A stretch of 50,613 bases of DNA from Thermanaeromonas sp. Its GTDB lineage: Bacteria; Bacillota; DSM-521; Neomoorellales; Neomoorellaceae. Numbering within the stretch: the first letter of the stretch is position 1; each line of letters opens with the position of its first letter. Where the stretch lies: positions 1-50,613 of the forward strand of contig NZ_JAKKUR010000010.1 of assembly GCF_021890735.1 (NCBI RefSeq). Reading direction: 5' to 3'. Below, one piece after another: positions 42,226-50,610 of this stretch. A model generated the notes under the pieces. The model searched no databases. It saw nothing but the letters and a program-made list of their open reading frames with translations, and was not told the origin of the DNA. The position numbers were made by a program, and so were the translations under genes.

Positions 42226-43110
42226 GTGCGGGAACTCTTAGATGAGTTCTTATATTACTTGGCCATAGAACGAGGGCTGGCTGAGAACACACTAGCCTCT
42301 TATCATAGTGACCTGGAGCAATTCTTTGATTACCTGTCTAAGGCCGGGGTAACTTCTCTTAAAGAATCAAATCGTGGCCTTATTATAGCTTATCTAATGC
42401 ATTTGAAAAAACAGGGACGTTCTCCGGCCACTGTTAGCCAGCACCTGGCCGCCATCCGTTCTTTTTATCAATTTTTACTAAGAGAAGGGATCCTCAGCTC
42501 TGACCCCACCGCAACCCTAGAATCCCCGCGCCAGGTTAAAAAGTTGCCCAAGGTGTTGACCGTACAGGAGGTGGAACTTCTTCTAAGGCAGCCGCAGCCC
42601 CAAACTCCCTCAGGGCTTCGAGATAAGGCCATGTTAGAACTCCTTTACGCCAGCGGTCTGCGGGTCTCGGAACTGGTTGCGCTGAACATAGACCAAATAA
42701 ACCTAAAAGAAGAGTACGTCCGGTGCCTGGGTAAAGGCTCACGGGAAAGGGTTATCCCCATAGGGTCCATCGCCTGTTTTCATTTAGAAAATTACCTCCG
42801 GCACGGGCGAGGGAAGCTTCTTAAAGACAAGCGTGAGAAGGCTTTGTTTATAAATCAGCAGGGAAAAAGGCTAACACGTCAGGGCTGCTGGAAAATCATC
42901 AAAGCCTATGCCAGGGCGGCAGGACTTTCTAATATCACTCCCCACACTTTACGCCACTCTTTCGCTACCCACCTTTTAGAAAACGGTGCCGACCTGCGTT
43001 CAGTCCAAGAACTCTTAGGCCATGCCGACATAAGCACTACCCAGATATATACCCATTTGACCCAAAGAAAAATTAGGGAAATTTACAATCATACCCACCC
43101 CCGTTCCTGA
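42226..43110 (+). CDS. xerD: Site-specific tyrosine recombinase XerD
   Basis: A 294-residue recombinase that resolves chromosome dimers at dif with a partner such as XerC/CodV. An N-terminal core-binding domain (LLDEFLYYLAIERGLAENTLASY) precedes the catalytic domain with Arg in YASGLRVSELVALN, HTLRHSFATHLLENGADL, the LLGHADISTTQIYTHL block and catalytic Tyr. The GTG at 42226 follows GGTGAGGG. Integrase from a mobile element is unlikely, given the gene order xerD-dacF-spoIIA and lack of att sites. Confidence 0.93.
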   Translation: MRELLDEFLYYLAIERGLAENTLASYHSDLEQFFDYLSKAGVTSLKESNRGLIIAYLMHLKKQGRSPATVSQHLAAIRSFYQFLLREGILSSDPTATLESPRQVKKLPKVLTVQEVELLLRQPQPQTPSGLRDKAMLELLYASGLRVSELVALNIDQINLKEEYVRCLGKGSRERVIPIGSIACFHLENYLRHGRGKLLKDKREKALFINQQGKRLTRQGCWKIIKAYARAAGLSNITPHTLRHSFATHLLENGADLRSVQELLGHADISTTQIYTHLTQRKIREIYNHTHPRS

Positions 43111-43143
43111 ATATGTTTTTAGGGGAAATGGGGGGAGAAAAAG

Positions 43144-44346
43144 TTGCGGAAGTTGGTAGCTTTTGCCCTGGCTATAACCCTTTTCGTCAGCCTTGGGGGT
43201 TCATTTTCCTGGCGAGCCTTCGGTGAGGTTGAAGCCCAGGCGGAGGAGGCCGAAGAAGCGACCCAAGGTGCTCCTGCATTAAAGCTTAATGCTAAAGGAG
43301 CCATCCTTATGGACCCCCAGACGGGAAGGGTATTGTGGGAACAAAATGCCCATTTTAAAGGTTATCCGGCTAGTATGACTAAGCTTATGACCATGGTAGT
43401 AGCTATGGACGCCGTATCCAGTGGCCAGGTCAGCCTGGATGATCCGGTGCAGGTTAGCGAGAGGGCTGAAAGCTTTGGGGGCGCGGAGGTGTTTTTGGCC
43501 GAGGGCGAGGTCTTCCCTTTAGAGAAACTGCTTATAGCCATCGCTGTAGCTTCGGCTAACGATGCTAGCGTCGCAGTCGCCGAACACATTGCGGGTACGG
43601 AAGAAGCTTTCGTCGAGCTTATGAACAGGAAAGCCAAAGAATTGGGTCTCAAAAACACCAACTTTACCAATTGTCACGGCCTTCATGATCCCAACCATTA
43701 TACAACGCCATACGATATGGCTTTGGTTGCCCGGTATGCTTTAAGGTACCCCAAAATATTGGAATGGACCTCTATAAAGCGCTATACCTTCCGCCAGGAA
43801 CCTTTAACTATTTTAGATACCACTAATAAAATGTTATATTGGTACCCCGGTACCGATGGCTTTAAGACGGGATATACCGAGGCGGCAGGCCTTAACCTGG
43901 TCTCTACTGTAGAAAGGGACGGCTTAAGGCTTATCGCAGTAGTCATGGGTGTGGAGACACCCCGCGGGCATTTTACAGAATCTATGAAGTTGTACAATTG
44001 GGCCTTCCGGCAGTGGAAATGGCATAAAATTTACAACCCTGGAGAGACGGTGGCTGAGATAGGGGTAGATAAAGGGCGCCAAGAAAAGATTCCTGTCGTT
44101 GCTTCTGGTAAGGTAGGTGCCGTAGTACCCAGAACGGGCAAGGAAGAAGAGCGCATTACTACCCGCTTGGAGATACCGGGCCTTATAAAGGCGCCGGTAA
44201 AGGAAGGCCAGAAATTAGGTGAGATAGTCGTTTTAGAAGATGGCCGGGAAATAAACCGTACAGACCTTTTGGCCGGTCAGGACGTGCCGCGGGCCGGTTT
44301 GAAACAAGAGATACAGCGGGTCATACGTGCAGTCTTCATTTTTTAG
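43144..44346 (+). CDS. dacF: D-alanyl-D-alanine carboxypeptidase (DacF-like)
   Basis: A 400-residue penicillin-binding protein. An N-terminal signal peptide (LVAFALAITLFVSLGGSFSW) is followed by a serine peptidase S11 domain with SxxK at SMTKLMTMV, SxN at ASANDASVAV and KTG at GFKTGYTEAAGL, then a C-terminal PBP5-type domain and an amphipathic anchor helix (EIQRVIRAVFIF). It trims the terminal D-Ala of wall or cortex peptides. The TTG start follows GGGGGGAG. It precedes spoIIAA as in Bacillus, consistent with a sporulation role. Confidence 0.94.
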   Translation: MRKLVAFALAITLFVSLGGSFSWRAFGEVEAQAEEAEEATQGAPALKLNAKGAILMDPQTGRVLWEQNAHFKGYPASMTKLMTMVVAMDAVSSGQVSLDDPVQVSERAESFGGAEVFLAEGEVFPLEKLLIAIAVASANDASVAVAEHIAGTEEAFVELMNRKAKELGLKNTNFTNCHGLHDPNHYTTPYDMALVARYALRYPKILEWTSIKRYTFRQEPLTILDTTNKMLYWYPGTDGFKTGYTEAAGLNLVSTVERDGLRLIAVVMGVETPRGHFTESMKLYNWAFRQWKWHKIYNPGETVAEIGVDKGRQEKIPVVASGKVGAVVPRTGKEEERITTRLEIPGLIKAPVKEGQKLGEIVVLEDGREINRTDLLAGQDVPRAGLKQEIQRVIRAVFIF

Positions 44347-44399
44347 CCCCCAACTTACCATATTTTTGCAGGAAAAAAGAGGTCCTGTGGCGAAAAATA

Positions 44400-44434
44400 C
44401 CTCCCCGTAAAGCTGTTTGGGGGGGTTTTATTTT
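44400..44434 (+). terminator. Terminator-like hairpin before spoIIAA
   Basis: CCTCCCC (44400-44406) can pair with the G-run 44419-44425 across a 12-base loop, followed by TTTTATTTT. The same G-run is the only visible Shine-Dalgarno for the spoIIAA TTG at 44433, so the structure could either end dacF transcription or restrict spoIIAA translation. Confidence 0.55.
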
Positions 44435-44780
44435 GCAGGTATTTTTTAGCCAAGAAGGTTCGGCCCTTATAGCCAGGGTTAAGGGCGAGGTAGATTTGAG
44501 CACGGCAGATAGGCTGCGGCAAGAATTAGAATCCTCTCTGGAACACGCCCGGGCACACATACTTTGCTTAGACTTGGAGGGAGTTTCCTTTATGGACAGC
44601 TCCGGTCTAGGGGTCATCCTCGGGCGCTACCGACGTATAAGCCAGACAGGGGGAAAAGTCGTTATTTGCCGGCCTCAGCCCCAGATACGCCGCCTTTTGG
44701 ATCTTGCGGGCTTAAGTAAAATCATGGATATAGTAGAGGAAGAGCCGCAGGAATATCTCCGCAAAGCCGGGAAGGAATAG
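44433..44780 (+). CDS. spoIIAA: Anti-sigma-F factor antagonist SpoIIAA
   Basis: A 115-residue STAS-domain protein. When unphosphorylated it releases sigma-F from SpoIIAB in the forespore. The phosphorylation site is the Ser in FMDSSGLGVILGRYRR. The N-terminal ARVKGEVDLSTADRLRQEL is characteristic. The TTG at 44433 is the best start, with GGGGGGG 7 bases upstream. Confidence 0.95.
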   Translation: MQVFFSQEGSALIARVKGEVDLSTADRLRQELESSLEHARAHILCLDLEGVSFMDSSGLGVILGRYRRISQTGGKVVICRPQPQIRRLLDLAGLSKIMDIVEEEPQEYLRKAGKE

Positions 44781-44830
44781 TAAGAGCTTTACGCAAATGA
44801 TGCAGGCCGAATAAGGGGAGGGATGGGGCG

Positions 44831-45283
44831 ATGCCCAAAGGAAACGGAGAAGTACTGAACACCGTGCGTTTGGAATTTTTAAGCCTTCCGGAAAATGTAG
44901 GCCTGGCCAGGGTGGCTGTAGCGGCCCTCGCTGCCCAGGCCGATATAACTTTGAGCGAGTTGGAGGAGATAAAGGTAGCTGTTTCAGAAGCTGTGGCTAA
45001 CGCTATCATCCACGGCTACGGGGGAGAACCGCGGGGATGGGTACGCGTAACCGTTAACCGGTTGCAGGATGGATTGGAGATCATTGTAGAGGATGATGGT
45101 AAAGGGATACCAGATATTGCCCAGGCTATGCAGCCAGCCTATTCTACTGATCCTGAAAGAATGGGCTTAGGCTTTGCCTTTATGCAATCTTTTATGGATG
45201 AGCTAGAAGTTACCTCAGAAGAGGGCCGGGGTACCCGGGTAGTCATGAGGAAAAAATTAAACCCGTCGGTTACTACCGCCTAA
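44831..45283 (+). CDS. spoIIAB: Anti-sigma-F factor SpoIIAB
   Basis: A 150-residue GHKL-type kinase/anti-sigma factor. It holds sigma-F inactive and phosphorylates SpoIIAA. The N-box EIKVAVSEAVANAIIHGYGG and the nucleotide-binding VEDDGKGIPD and MGLGFAFMQSFMDEL are present. The ATG follows GGGGAGGGATGGGGCG. Confidence 0.96.
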   Translation: MPKGNGEVLNTVRLEFLSLPENVGLARVAVAALAAQADITLSELEEIKVAVSEAVANAIIHGYGGEPRGWVRVTVNRLQDGLEIIVEDDGKGIPDIAQAMQPAYSTDPERMGLGFAFMQSFMDELEVTSEEGRGTRVVMRKKLNPSVTTA

Positions 45284-45302
45284 AATGTAGGGGGCGGGGG
45301 AG

Positions 45303-46070
45303 TTGCGCTTATCGGAGATGAACTTGCCCCGGTTTCCTCTGTTATCGGAGGAAGAGACACTCAAGCTTTTGCGCCGCGCCAAGGAAGGAGACCGTGAGGC
45401 CAGGGAGCGCTTAATAAATTGTAATTTAAAGCTTGTGTTCAACATAGTCCAGCGTTTTCAAAACCGGGGTTATGAGCTGGAGGACCTTTTCCAGATAGGC
45501 ACCATCGGTTTGATTAAAGCTATCGACAAGTTCGACTTAAGCTACCAGGTTAAATTCTCTACCTACGCGGTACCCATGATCCTGGGAGAGATAAAGCGCT
45601 TTCTCCGGGATGATAGCTCCGTAAAGGTCAGCCGGTCCTTAAAAGAGACGGCTTTTAAAGTCAACCGTGCCAGGGAGGAGCTGGCTAAGAAACTTGGGCG
45701 GGAGCCCGGTATAAATGAAATCGCCCAGGCCTTAGACCTTTCCCGAGAGGAAATCGTGGCCGCCCTGGAGGCAATACAGTCTCCCGGGTCCATCCATGAG
45801 ACCGTCTACCAGGATGATGGAGATCCCATCTATGTTTTAGATCAGCTTCAAGATGAGAGCGAGCAGGAACCTGCCTGGCTGGATAAGATAGCGCTAAAGG
45901 AAGTGCTTCTAAAACTGCCGGAAAAACACCGGAAGGTAATAGTTATGCGTTTCTTCCAGGACAAAACCCAAACTGAAGTGGCAGAAAAATTAGGCCTTTC
46001 CCAAGTACAGATCTCGCGCATAGAACGCCAGGCCCTAGCTCGCCTGCGGGAGCTTTTAGGACCGAGGTGA
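45303..46070 (+). CDS. sigF: RNA polymerase sigma factor SigF
   Basis: A 255-residue sporulation sigma factor. Region 2 shows LINCNLKLVFNIVQRFQNRGYELEDLFQIGTIGLIKAIDKFD and FSTYAVPMILGEIKRFLRDD; region 4 shows KLPEKHRKVIVMRFFQDKTQTEVAEKLG and a helix-turn-helix LSQVQISRIERQAL. SigF versus the close paralogue SigG is decided by the dacF-spoIIAA-spoIIAB context. The TTG start follows GGGGGCGGGGG. No spoVA genes follow, unlike in several Bacillus species. Confidence 0.95.
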   Translation: MRLSEMNLPRFPLLSEEETLKLLRRAKEGDREARERLINCNLKLVFNIVQRFQNRGYELEDLFQIGTIGLIKAIDKFDLSYQVKFSTYAVPMILGEIKRFLRDDSSVKVSRSLKETAFKVNRAREELAKKLGREPGINEIAQALDLSREEIVAALEAIQSPGSIHETVYQDDGDPIYVLDQLQDESEQEPAWLDKIALKEVLLKLPEKHRKVIVMRFFQDKTQTEVAEKLGLSQVQISRIERQALARLRELLGPR

Positions 46071-46145
46071 TACCTTAACAAGGCGAAGGTTGAGGGAGGA
46101 ATAGGAAGTGAGAGTTCCTTTTAGTGAGCGCAGGTGAGGTAGCCT

Positions 46146-46322
46146 ATGTGTTTTGGACCAGGTAATACTGTAATAGCAAGAAAAAAACAGCCTCTTTGGG
46201 CTGCTCTGAAAAAACTACGTGCCCCCATTGCCGTGAGTTCTGTATCACCGGGCGACACTCGTTTGTCTCAACAAGTGGTAATTCTAACACCGAACGGTTA
46301 TTCTGCTCCGATGGCTAGGTAA
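46146..46322 (+). CDS. Possible 58-residue small protein downstream of sigF
   Basis: An ATG at 46146 has AGGTGAGG (46132-46139) 6 bases upstream. The frame reads MCFGPGNTVIARKKQPLWA and ends TAA at 46322, overlapping the 3' end of the opposite actP gene and reading through its terminator. The good ribosome site supports it; the antisense overlap and lack of recognised family weigh against it. Confidence 0.3.
   Translation: MCFGPGNTVIARKKQPLWAALKKLRAPIAVSSVSPGDTRLSQQVVILTPNGYSAPMAR
46181..46203 (-). terminator. Intrinsic terminator of the acs-DUF485-actP operon
   Basis: On the minus strand, CAGCC and GGCTG arms with a 6-base loop are followed directly by seven T residues. It lies about 95 bases after the actP stop and faces the sigF operon. 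Confidence 0.85.
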
Positions 46323-47836
46323 GTCCGGACCTGCTGTTCTTCAAACTTCGCCTCGGCTTCACGATCTGGGAATAGCAACGATCCAATGAAGGCCACTGCA
46401 AATCCCACGGGCATTGACACGATCGCCGGATTGTTCAAAGGAAAGATAGCGTGCGGGTACTTGAGTATATCTACCCAGACCGTAGGACTAAAGATAATTA
46501 GCAATGTCGCCAGGACAGCTCCCACTACAATAGAAGCGGCAGCACCTGTAGTGCTCAATCTACTCCATGTAATAGACAGTAACAGCGCAGGGAAATTGCC
46601 ACTTGCAGCCACCGCGAAGGCAAGACCAACCATAAAGGCTACGTTCTGCCCTTTAAAGAAGATGCCAAGCAGTATGGCCAAGACGCCGACGCCGATTGTC
46701 GCGACCTTGGCTACCTTTACTTGTTCCTGCTCTCCCGCTTGCCCGCGCTTTATGACATTGACGTAGATGTCATGCGATAAAGCAGAAGCCCCGGAAAGGG
46801 TAAGACCAGCTACAACGGCCAGAATTGTGGCAAAGGCTACGGCGGCGATAAACCCGAGGAAAGGCGTTCCCCCTAGTAGCTCTGCGAGCAGGGGTGCAGC
46901 CATATTACCGCCCTTATCAATACTGCTAATGATTTCCCGCCCAACAAGGACAGAGGCGCTAAAGCCGACAAGGGGAATGATACAGTAGAAATAGCCGATA
47001 AATCCTATTGCCCATACTGTTGATTTACGGGCTTCCTTAGCATCCGGCACAGTATAAAAGCGCATCAGGATGTGCGGCAGTCCCAGGAGCCCGAACATGA
47101 GGGCCAGCCCTAGAGAAACGGCATCTAAGGGATTCTGGATCAACCCACCGGGCTCTAACGCCGCCTGACCGTATCTTTCAGCCACGGCGGCGTAAAGCTT
47201 GCCGGGATTAAAACCAAACTTAGCCATACTGAGAACGGTAAGCAGGGTAACACCACTGAGAAGGAGAATCGCTTTGATAATTTGCACCCAGGTAACGGCA
47301 ATCATTCCTCCAAAAAGAACGTAAATCAGCATCACGATCCCGACAATAACAATAGCCACTTCATACGGGAGACCGAACATCAGCTTGATAAGGTTCCCCG
47401 CGCCAACCATCTGGGCAATAGTGTAGAACAGTATGGTAAGAATACCTCCTACCGCTGCCGCCACCCGGATCGGCCTGTTCTGCAGCCTGTAAGCCAGTAC
47501 ATCTGCGAAAGTAAATTTTCCTAAGTTACGAAGCGGTTCGGCTAGGAGAAAAAGCAATACTGGCCAGCCGACAAGGTAGCCAATTGCATAAATCATACCA
47601 TCAAAACCCTTTAATGCAACCAAACCCACAATCCCCAGGAAGGAAGCGGCGCTCATATAATCGCCGGCCAACGCCAAGCCGTTCTGTAAGGCGGTCACCC
47701 GCCGGGCAGCCGCGTAATACTCGCTCGTGGTCTTTGTCCTTTTTGCCGCCCAATAGGTGATGAGCAGGGATAAAGCGACAAACAACAGGAAAAAGAGAAT
47801 GGCCATGGCTGTGGGTTGACCAAAGCTGGTTGACAT
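46298..47836 (-). CDS. actP: Sodium/solute symporter, acetate permease type
   Basis: A 512-residue membrane protein of the SSS family with about 13 transmembrane segments. RRVTALQNGLALAGDYMSAASFLGIVGL and LFGGMIAVTWVQIIKAILLL match the ActP/YjcG branch, which imports acetate and other short acids with sodium. The ATG lies 12 bases after the DUF485 gene, with AAGGAGGG upstream. The acs-yjcH-actP order is the same as in E. coli, supporting acetate as substrate. Confidence 0.92.
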   Translation of the reverse strand: MSTSFGQPTAMAILFFLLFVALSLLITYWAAKRTKTTSEYYAAARRVTALQNGLALAGDYMSAASFLGIVGLVALKGFDGMIYAIGYLVGWPVLLFLLAEPLRNLGKFTFADVLAYRLQNRPIRVAAAVGGILTILFYTIAQMVGAGNLIKLMFGLPYEVAIVIVGIVMLIYVLFGGMIAVTWVQIIKAILLLSGVTLLTVLSMAKFGFNPGKLYAAVAERYGQAALEPGGLIQNPLDAVSLGLALMFGLLGLPHILMRFYTVPDAKEARKSTVWAIGFIGYFYCIIPLVGFSASVLVGREIISSIDKGGNMAAPLLAELLGGTPFLGFIAAVAFATILAVVAGLTLSGASALSHDIYVNVIKRGQAGEQEQVKVAKVATIGVGVLAILLGIFFKGQNVAFMVGLAFAVAASGNFPALLLSITWSRLSTTGAAASIVVGAVLATLLIIFSPTVWVDILKYPHAIFPLNNPAIVSMPVGFAVAFIGSLLFPDREAEAKFEEQQVRTYLAIGAE

Positions 47837-47848
47837 GATGCACCCTCC

Positions 47849-48154
47849 TTAAGGTTGAGAAAGTTTGTTTCTTAGAGATGTTACTAAATTATCATATTTT
47901 ACGTTAGACCACAGTACATAAACAATGGTCAGGAAGAAACAGACTACTATAACAAGGAGCGCTAGCGGGATCCCTAGGGTTGTAGCCTCTCCTATTTTGC
48001 GTGCTACTGTTGTTTTTGAAAGGCCTATCATAAGGATAAATCCGTAATACGTCAGGGAAACCAGGGACGACAGAATAGCCGCAATCAGCCACCTACTGGA
48101 AACCAAAGCCTTAAACTCGGTTGTCTTGACAATTTTTGTTTCTGTGCTGATCAT
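47849..48154 (-). CDS. yjcH: DUF485 (YjcH-like) inner membrane protein
   Basis: A 101-residue protein with two hydrophobic segments (about residues 22-44 and 60-82). The TTEFKALVSSRWLIAAILSS start and GIPLALLVIVVCFFLTIVYV match DUF485. Such proteins accompany ActP-type symporters and probably act as accessory subunits; direct biochemical proof is limited. The ATG follows GGGAGGGT. Confidence 0.9.
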   Translation of the reverse strand: MISTETKIVKTTEFKALVSSRWLIAAILSSLVSLTYYGFILMIGLSKTTVARKIGEATTLGIPLALLVIVVCFFLTIVYVLWSNVKYDNLVTSLRNKLSQP

Positions 48155-48192
48155 GGAAGTACCCTCCCTTCTTCGTTCCGAAAAGGAGCCGG

Positions 48193-50142
48193 TTAATCTT
48201 CTTCACTACCGTAGCGCTCTTTGAGCTCCTGCACCACGCCAGGATCCGCTAGTGTAGTAGTATCGCCCAAGACACGCCCCTCGGCAATATCCCGCAACAG
48301 GCGGCGCATAATCTTGCCGCTGCGGGTCTTGGGCAGTTCGGCGGTAAAGAAGACGTCATCCGGTCTAGCCAGGGCACCGATCTTCCTGGCCACATGAGCT
48401 TTAAGCTCTACGGCTAGCTCAGCAGTTCCTTCAACGCCTTCCTTTAGAGTTACAAAGGCTACCACCGCTTGCCCCTTTAGTTCGTGGGTCTTGCCGATAA
48501 CCGCCGCTTCGGCCACCGCCGGGTGATCTACCAGGGCGCTTTCCACTTCCGCCGTGCCGATGCGGTGCCCAGAGACGTTTAGCACATCGTCTACTCGACC
48601 GAGCATCCAGATATAGCCGTCAGCGTCACGACGGGCACTGTCGCCGGTAAAATACATGTTGGGGAACCGGCTCCAATATTGCTGCACGTAGCGGTCGGGG
48701 TCGCCGTAAATAGTGCGGAGCATGGCTGGCCAGGGAGATTTTACCACTAGGTACCCTGCGCCTACCGGTACCGAATGGCCGTGTTCGTCGACAACGTCGA
48801 CCTCGATACCGGGAAAAGCAAAAGTGACCGAGCCTGGTTTTAGATCCGTAATCCCAGGTAAGGGAGTAACCAGGTGCATACCGGTCTCGGTTTGCCACCA
48901 AGTATCCACTATCGGGCATTTCTCCCGTCCGATGTGGCGGTAAAACCACATCCAGGCCTCGGGATTAATAGGTTCACCCACGGTCCCGAGAAGCCGTAAG
49001 CTAGAAAGGTCATGGCGTTCAGGGTATTCCGGGCCCCAGCGCATAAAAGATCTGATGGCCGTTGGCGCAGTATATAAAATGTTTACGCCGTACTTCTCCA
49101 CAATCTGCCACCAGCGATCCCGGTCGGGATAGTCCGGAGCACCCTCGTAAATCAAGGTAGTGGCACCGTTAGAAAGCGGGCCGTAGATTACATAACTATG
49201 CCCGGTGATCCAGCCGATGTCCGCGGTGCACCAGTAAACATCGGTATCTTTAATATCGAACACCCACTTGGTGGTCACGTGCACGCCCAAAAGGTAGCCA
49301 GCTGTGGTATGCACCACTCCTTTGGGTTTGCCAGTGGTGCCGCTAGTGTAAAGGATGAAAAGCATATCCTCAGCATCATGGCCTTCGGCAGGACAATATG
49401 CAGGCGCCCCGGCCATTAACTCATCCCACCAAAGGTCGCGGCCCGGTGTAAAGGGTACTGGCTCGCCGGTGCGGCGTACCACAATAACTTTTTCCACCGA
49501 TGGGCTCTGCTCCAGAGCCTGGTCGGCGTTCTCTTTTAAAGGTACCACTTTGCCCCGCCGGTAGCCCCCGTCGGCGGTGATAAGCACCTTAGCCTGGGCA
49601 TCGTTGAGCCGGTCGCGTAAGGCCTCGGCGCTGAACCCGCCAAAGACCACGCTATGCACCGCTCCCAGGCGGGCACAGGCCAACATAGCAATAACTGCCT
49701 CTGGGATCATGGGGAGATAAATGCCCACCCGGTCCCCCTTTTGCACGCCGAGTTGTCGTAAGACGTTGGCTGCCTTGTTTACTTCCCGCAAGAGTTCCCC
49801 GTATGTGTAAAGACGCGTCTCACCAGGTTCACCTTCCCAAATGAGGGCTACCTTGTTTCGGCGGAAACTGTATGCATGTCGGTCCAGGCAGTTAACGGCT
49901 GCATTCAGCCGGCCGCCCACAAACCACTTAGCGAAGGGGGGATTCCACTCTAGCACTTTGTCCCATTTTTTATCCCAGACCAGTTCTTCTTCTGCAAGCC
50001 GCGCCCAGAACCCCTGAGGGTCCTTCGCGGCTTCCTGGTAAACCTGCAGATTTTTGATATTCGCTTGTAACTTGAACTTCGCGGGTGGAGAAATTATTTG
50101 TTCTTCCTTCCATAAAGATTCTAGTGCCCGCCCTTGTGTCAT
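48193..50142 (-). CDS. acs: Acetyl-CoA synthetase (AMP-forming)
   Basis: A 649-residue adenylate-forming enzyme that activates acetate to acetyl-CoA with ATP. It shows [20 protein letters not shown], the acetate pocket region [30 protein letters not shown] and the C-terminal catalytic Lys in [17 protein letters not shown], a known acetylation site removed by sirtuins in other bacteria. The ATG at 50142 follows GGAGGGGAG by about 5 bases. A GTG at 50211 would add 23 residues but overlaps its own Shine-Dalgarno; it was not chosen. Confidence 0.95.
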   Translation of the reverse strand: MTQGRALESLWKEEQIISPPAKFKLQANIKNLQVYQEAAKDPQGFWARLAEEELVWDKKWDKVLEWNPPFAKWFVGGRLNAAVNCLDRHAYSFRRNKVALIWEGEPGETRLYTYGELLREVNKAANVLRQLGVQKGDRVGIYLPMIPEAVIAMLACARLGAVHSVVFGGFSAEALRDRLNDAQAKVLITADGGYRRGKVVPLKENADQALEQSPSVEKVIVVRRTGEPVPFTPGRDLWWDELMAGAPAYCPAEGHDAEDMLFILYTSGTTGKPKGVVHTTAGYLLGVHVTTKWVFDIKDTDVYWCTADIGWITGHSYVIYGPLSNGATTLIYEGAPDYPDRDRWWQIVEKYGVNILYTAPTAIRSFMRWGPEYPERHDLSSLRLLGTVGEPINPEAWMWFYRHIGREKCPIVDTWWQTETGMHLVTPLPGITDLKPGSVTFAFPGIEVDVVDEHGHSVPVGAGYLVVKSPWPAMLRTIYGDPDRYVQQYWSRFPNMYFTGDSARRDADGYIWMLGRVDDVLNVSGHRIGTAEVESALVDHPAVAEAAVIGKTHELKGQAVVAFVTLKEGVEGTAELAVELKAHVARKIGALARPDDVFFTAELPKTRSGKIMRRLLRDIAEGRVLGDTTTLADPGVVQELKERYGSEED

Positions 50143-50162
50143 GGTTCTCCCCTCCGGCCTTT

Positions 50163-50189
50163 GCTCTGCAGGCTTCTTTGCTGCAGAGC
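50163..50189 (-). repeat. Perfect inverted repeat in the acs leader
   Basis: Arms GCTCTGCAG (50163-50171) and CTGCAGAGC (50181-50189), loop 9 bases, placed just upstream of the acs ribosome site (50147-50155). It could be an RNA hairpin or a protein-binding operator. Confidence 0.6.
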
Positions 50190-50258
50190 GAGATTTTATT
50201 TGGATTTTCACTCCTTTAAAATAAAAATGACTCCTTATTCATGTAGCTATGTAGCTAT

Positions 50259-50286
50259 ATTATAAATATGCTGTTTTACGTTAGAA
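50259..50286 (-). promoter_or_regulatory. acs: Candidate acs promoter
   Basis: On the minus strand, TTCTAA (50281-50286) and TATAAT (50259-50264) with 16-base spacing. A plus-strand -10 (TATAAA, 50261-50266) overlaps it. The -35 match is weak. Confidence 0.35.
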
Positions 50287-50408
50287 TGATAATAATAATG
50301 CAAGAGCGTAAATTCACAATAATACAGAACATTATTTATTCATGCGCTATACTTCGCAACTCTTACCATCCTCCTTAATATGCGGTGTATGCTAAATTTC
50401 TATAGTAG

Positions 50409-50433
50409 CTTCCCGTGAGGAAGTTTATTTTTT
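50409..50433 (+). terminator. Plus-strand intrinsic terminator upstream of acs
   Basis: CTTCC and GGAAG arms around a CGTGA loop, followed by TTTATTTTTT. No plus-strand protein gene precedes it, so it may end a short RNA beginning near 50273. Confidence 0.55.
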
Positions 50434-50445
50434 CAAAGAAGATTT

Positions 50446-50610
50446 TTAGCAGAGGCAGGCCCTGGCTGTCAAGAGAACTGCGGCGAACGGAAGTTTTTCG
50501 CTCTTAAGATGCTTTTTTGGGGTGGGAAAAGTTTCACAACAACACAAAGCCTGCCCTAAAGGTGGGGCATCTTTAATCAGGCTATAGACCAGGGCGGCCA
50601 CGATTTCCAT
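50446..50610 (-). CDS. Short or partial ORF at the window edge
   Basis: On the minus strand an open frame of 54 codons begins MEIVAALVYSLIKDAPPLGQ and ends TAA at 50446. The frame is still open to the end of the window, so it may be the C-terminus of a gene lying further right. No family is recognised and no good ribosome site is visible for the ATG at 50610. Confidence 0.25.
   Translation of the reverse strand: MEIVAALVYSLIKDAPPLGQALCCCETFPTPKKHLKSEKLPFAAVLLTARACLC

Noticed and set aside
42226-43110. Mobile element integrase
   Set aside because: Sequence and the xerD-dacF-spoIIA context indicate the housekeeping XerD; no att repeats or other mobile genes are nearby.
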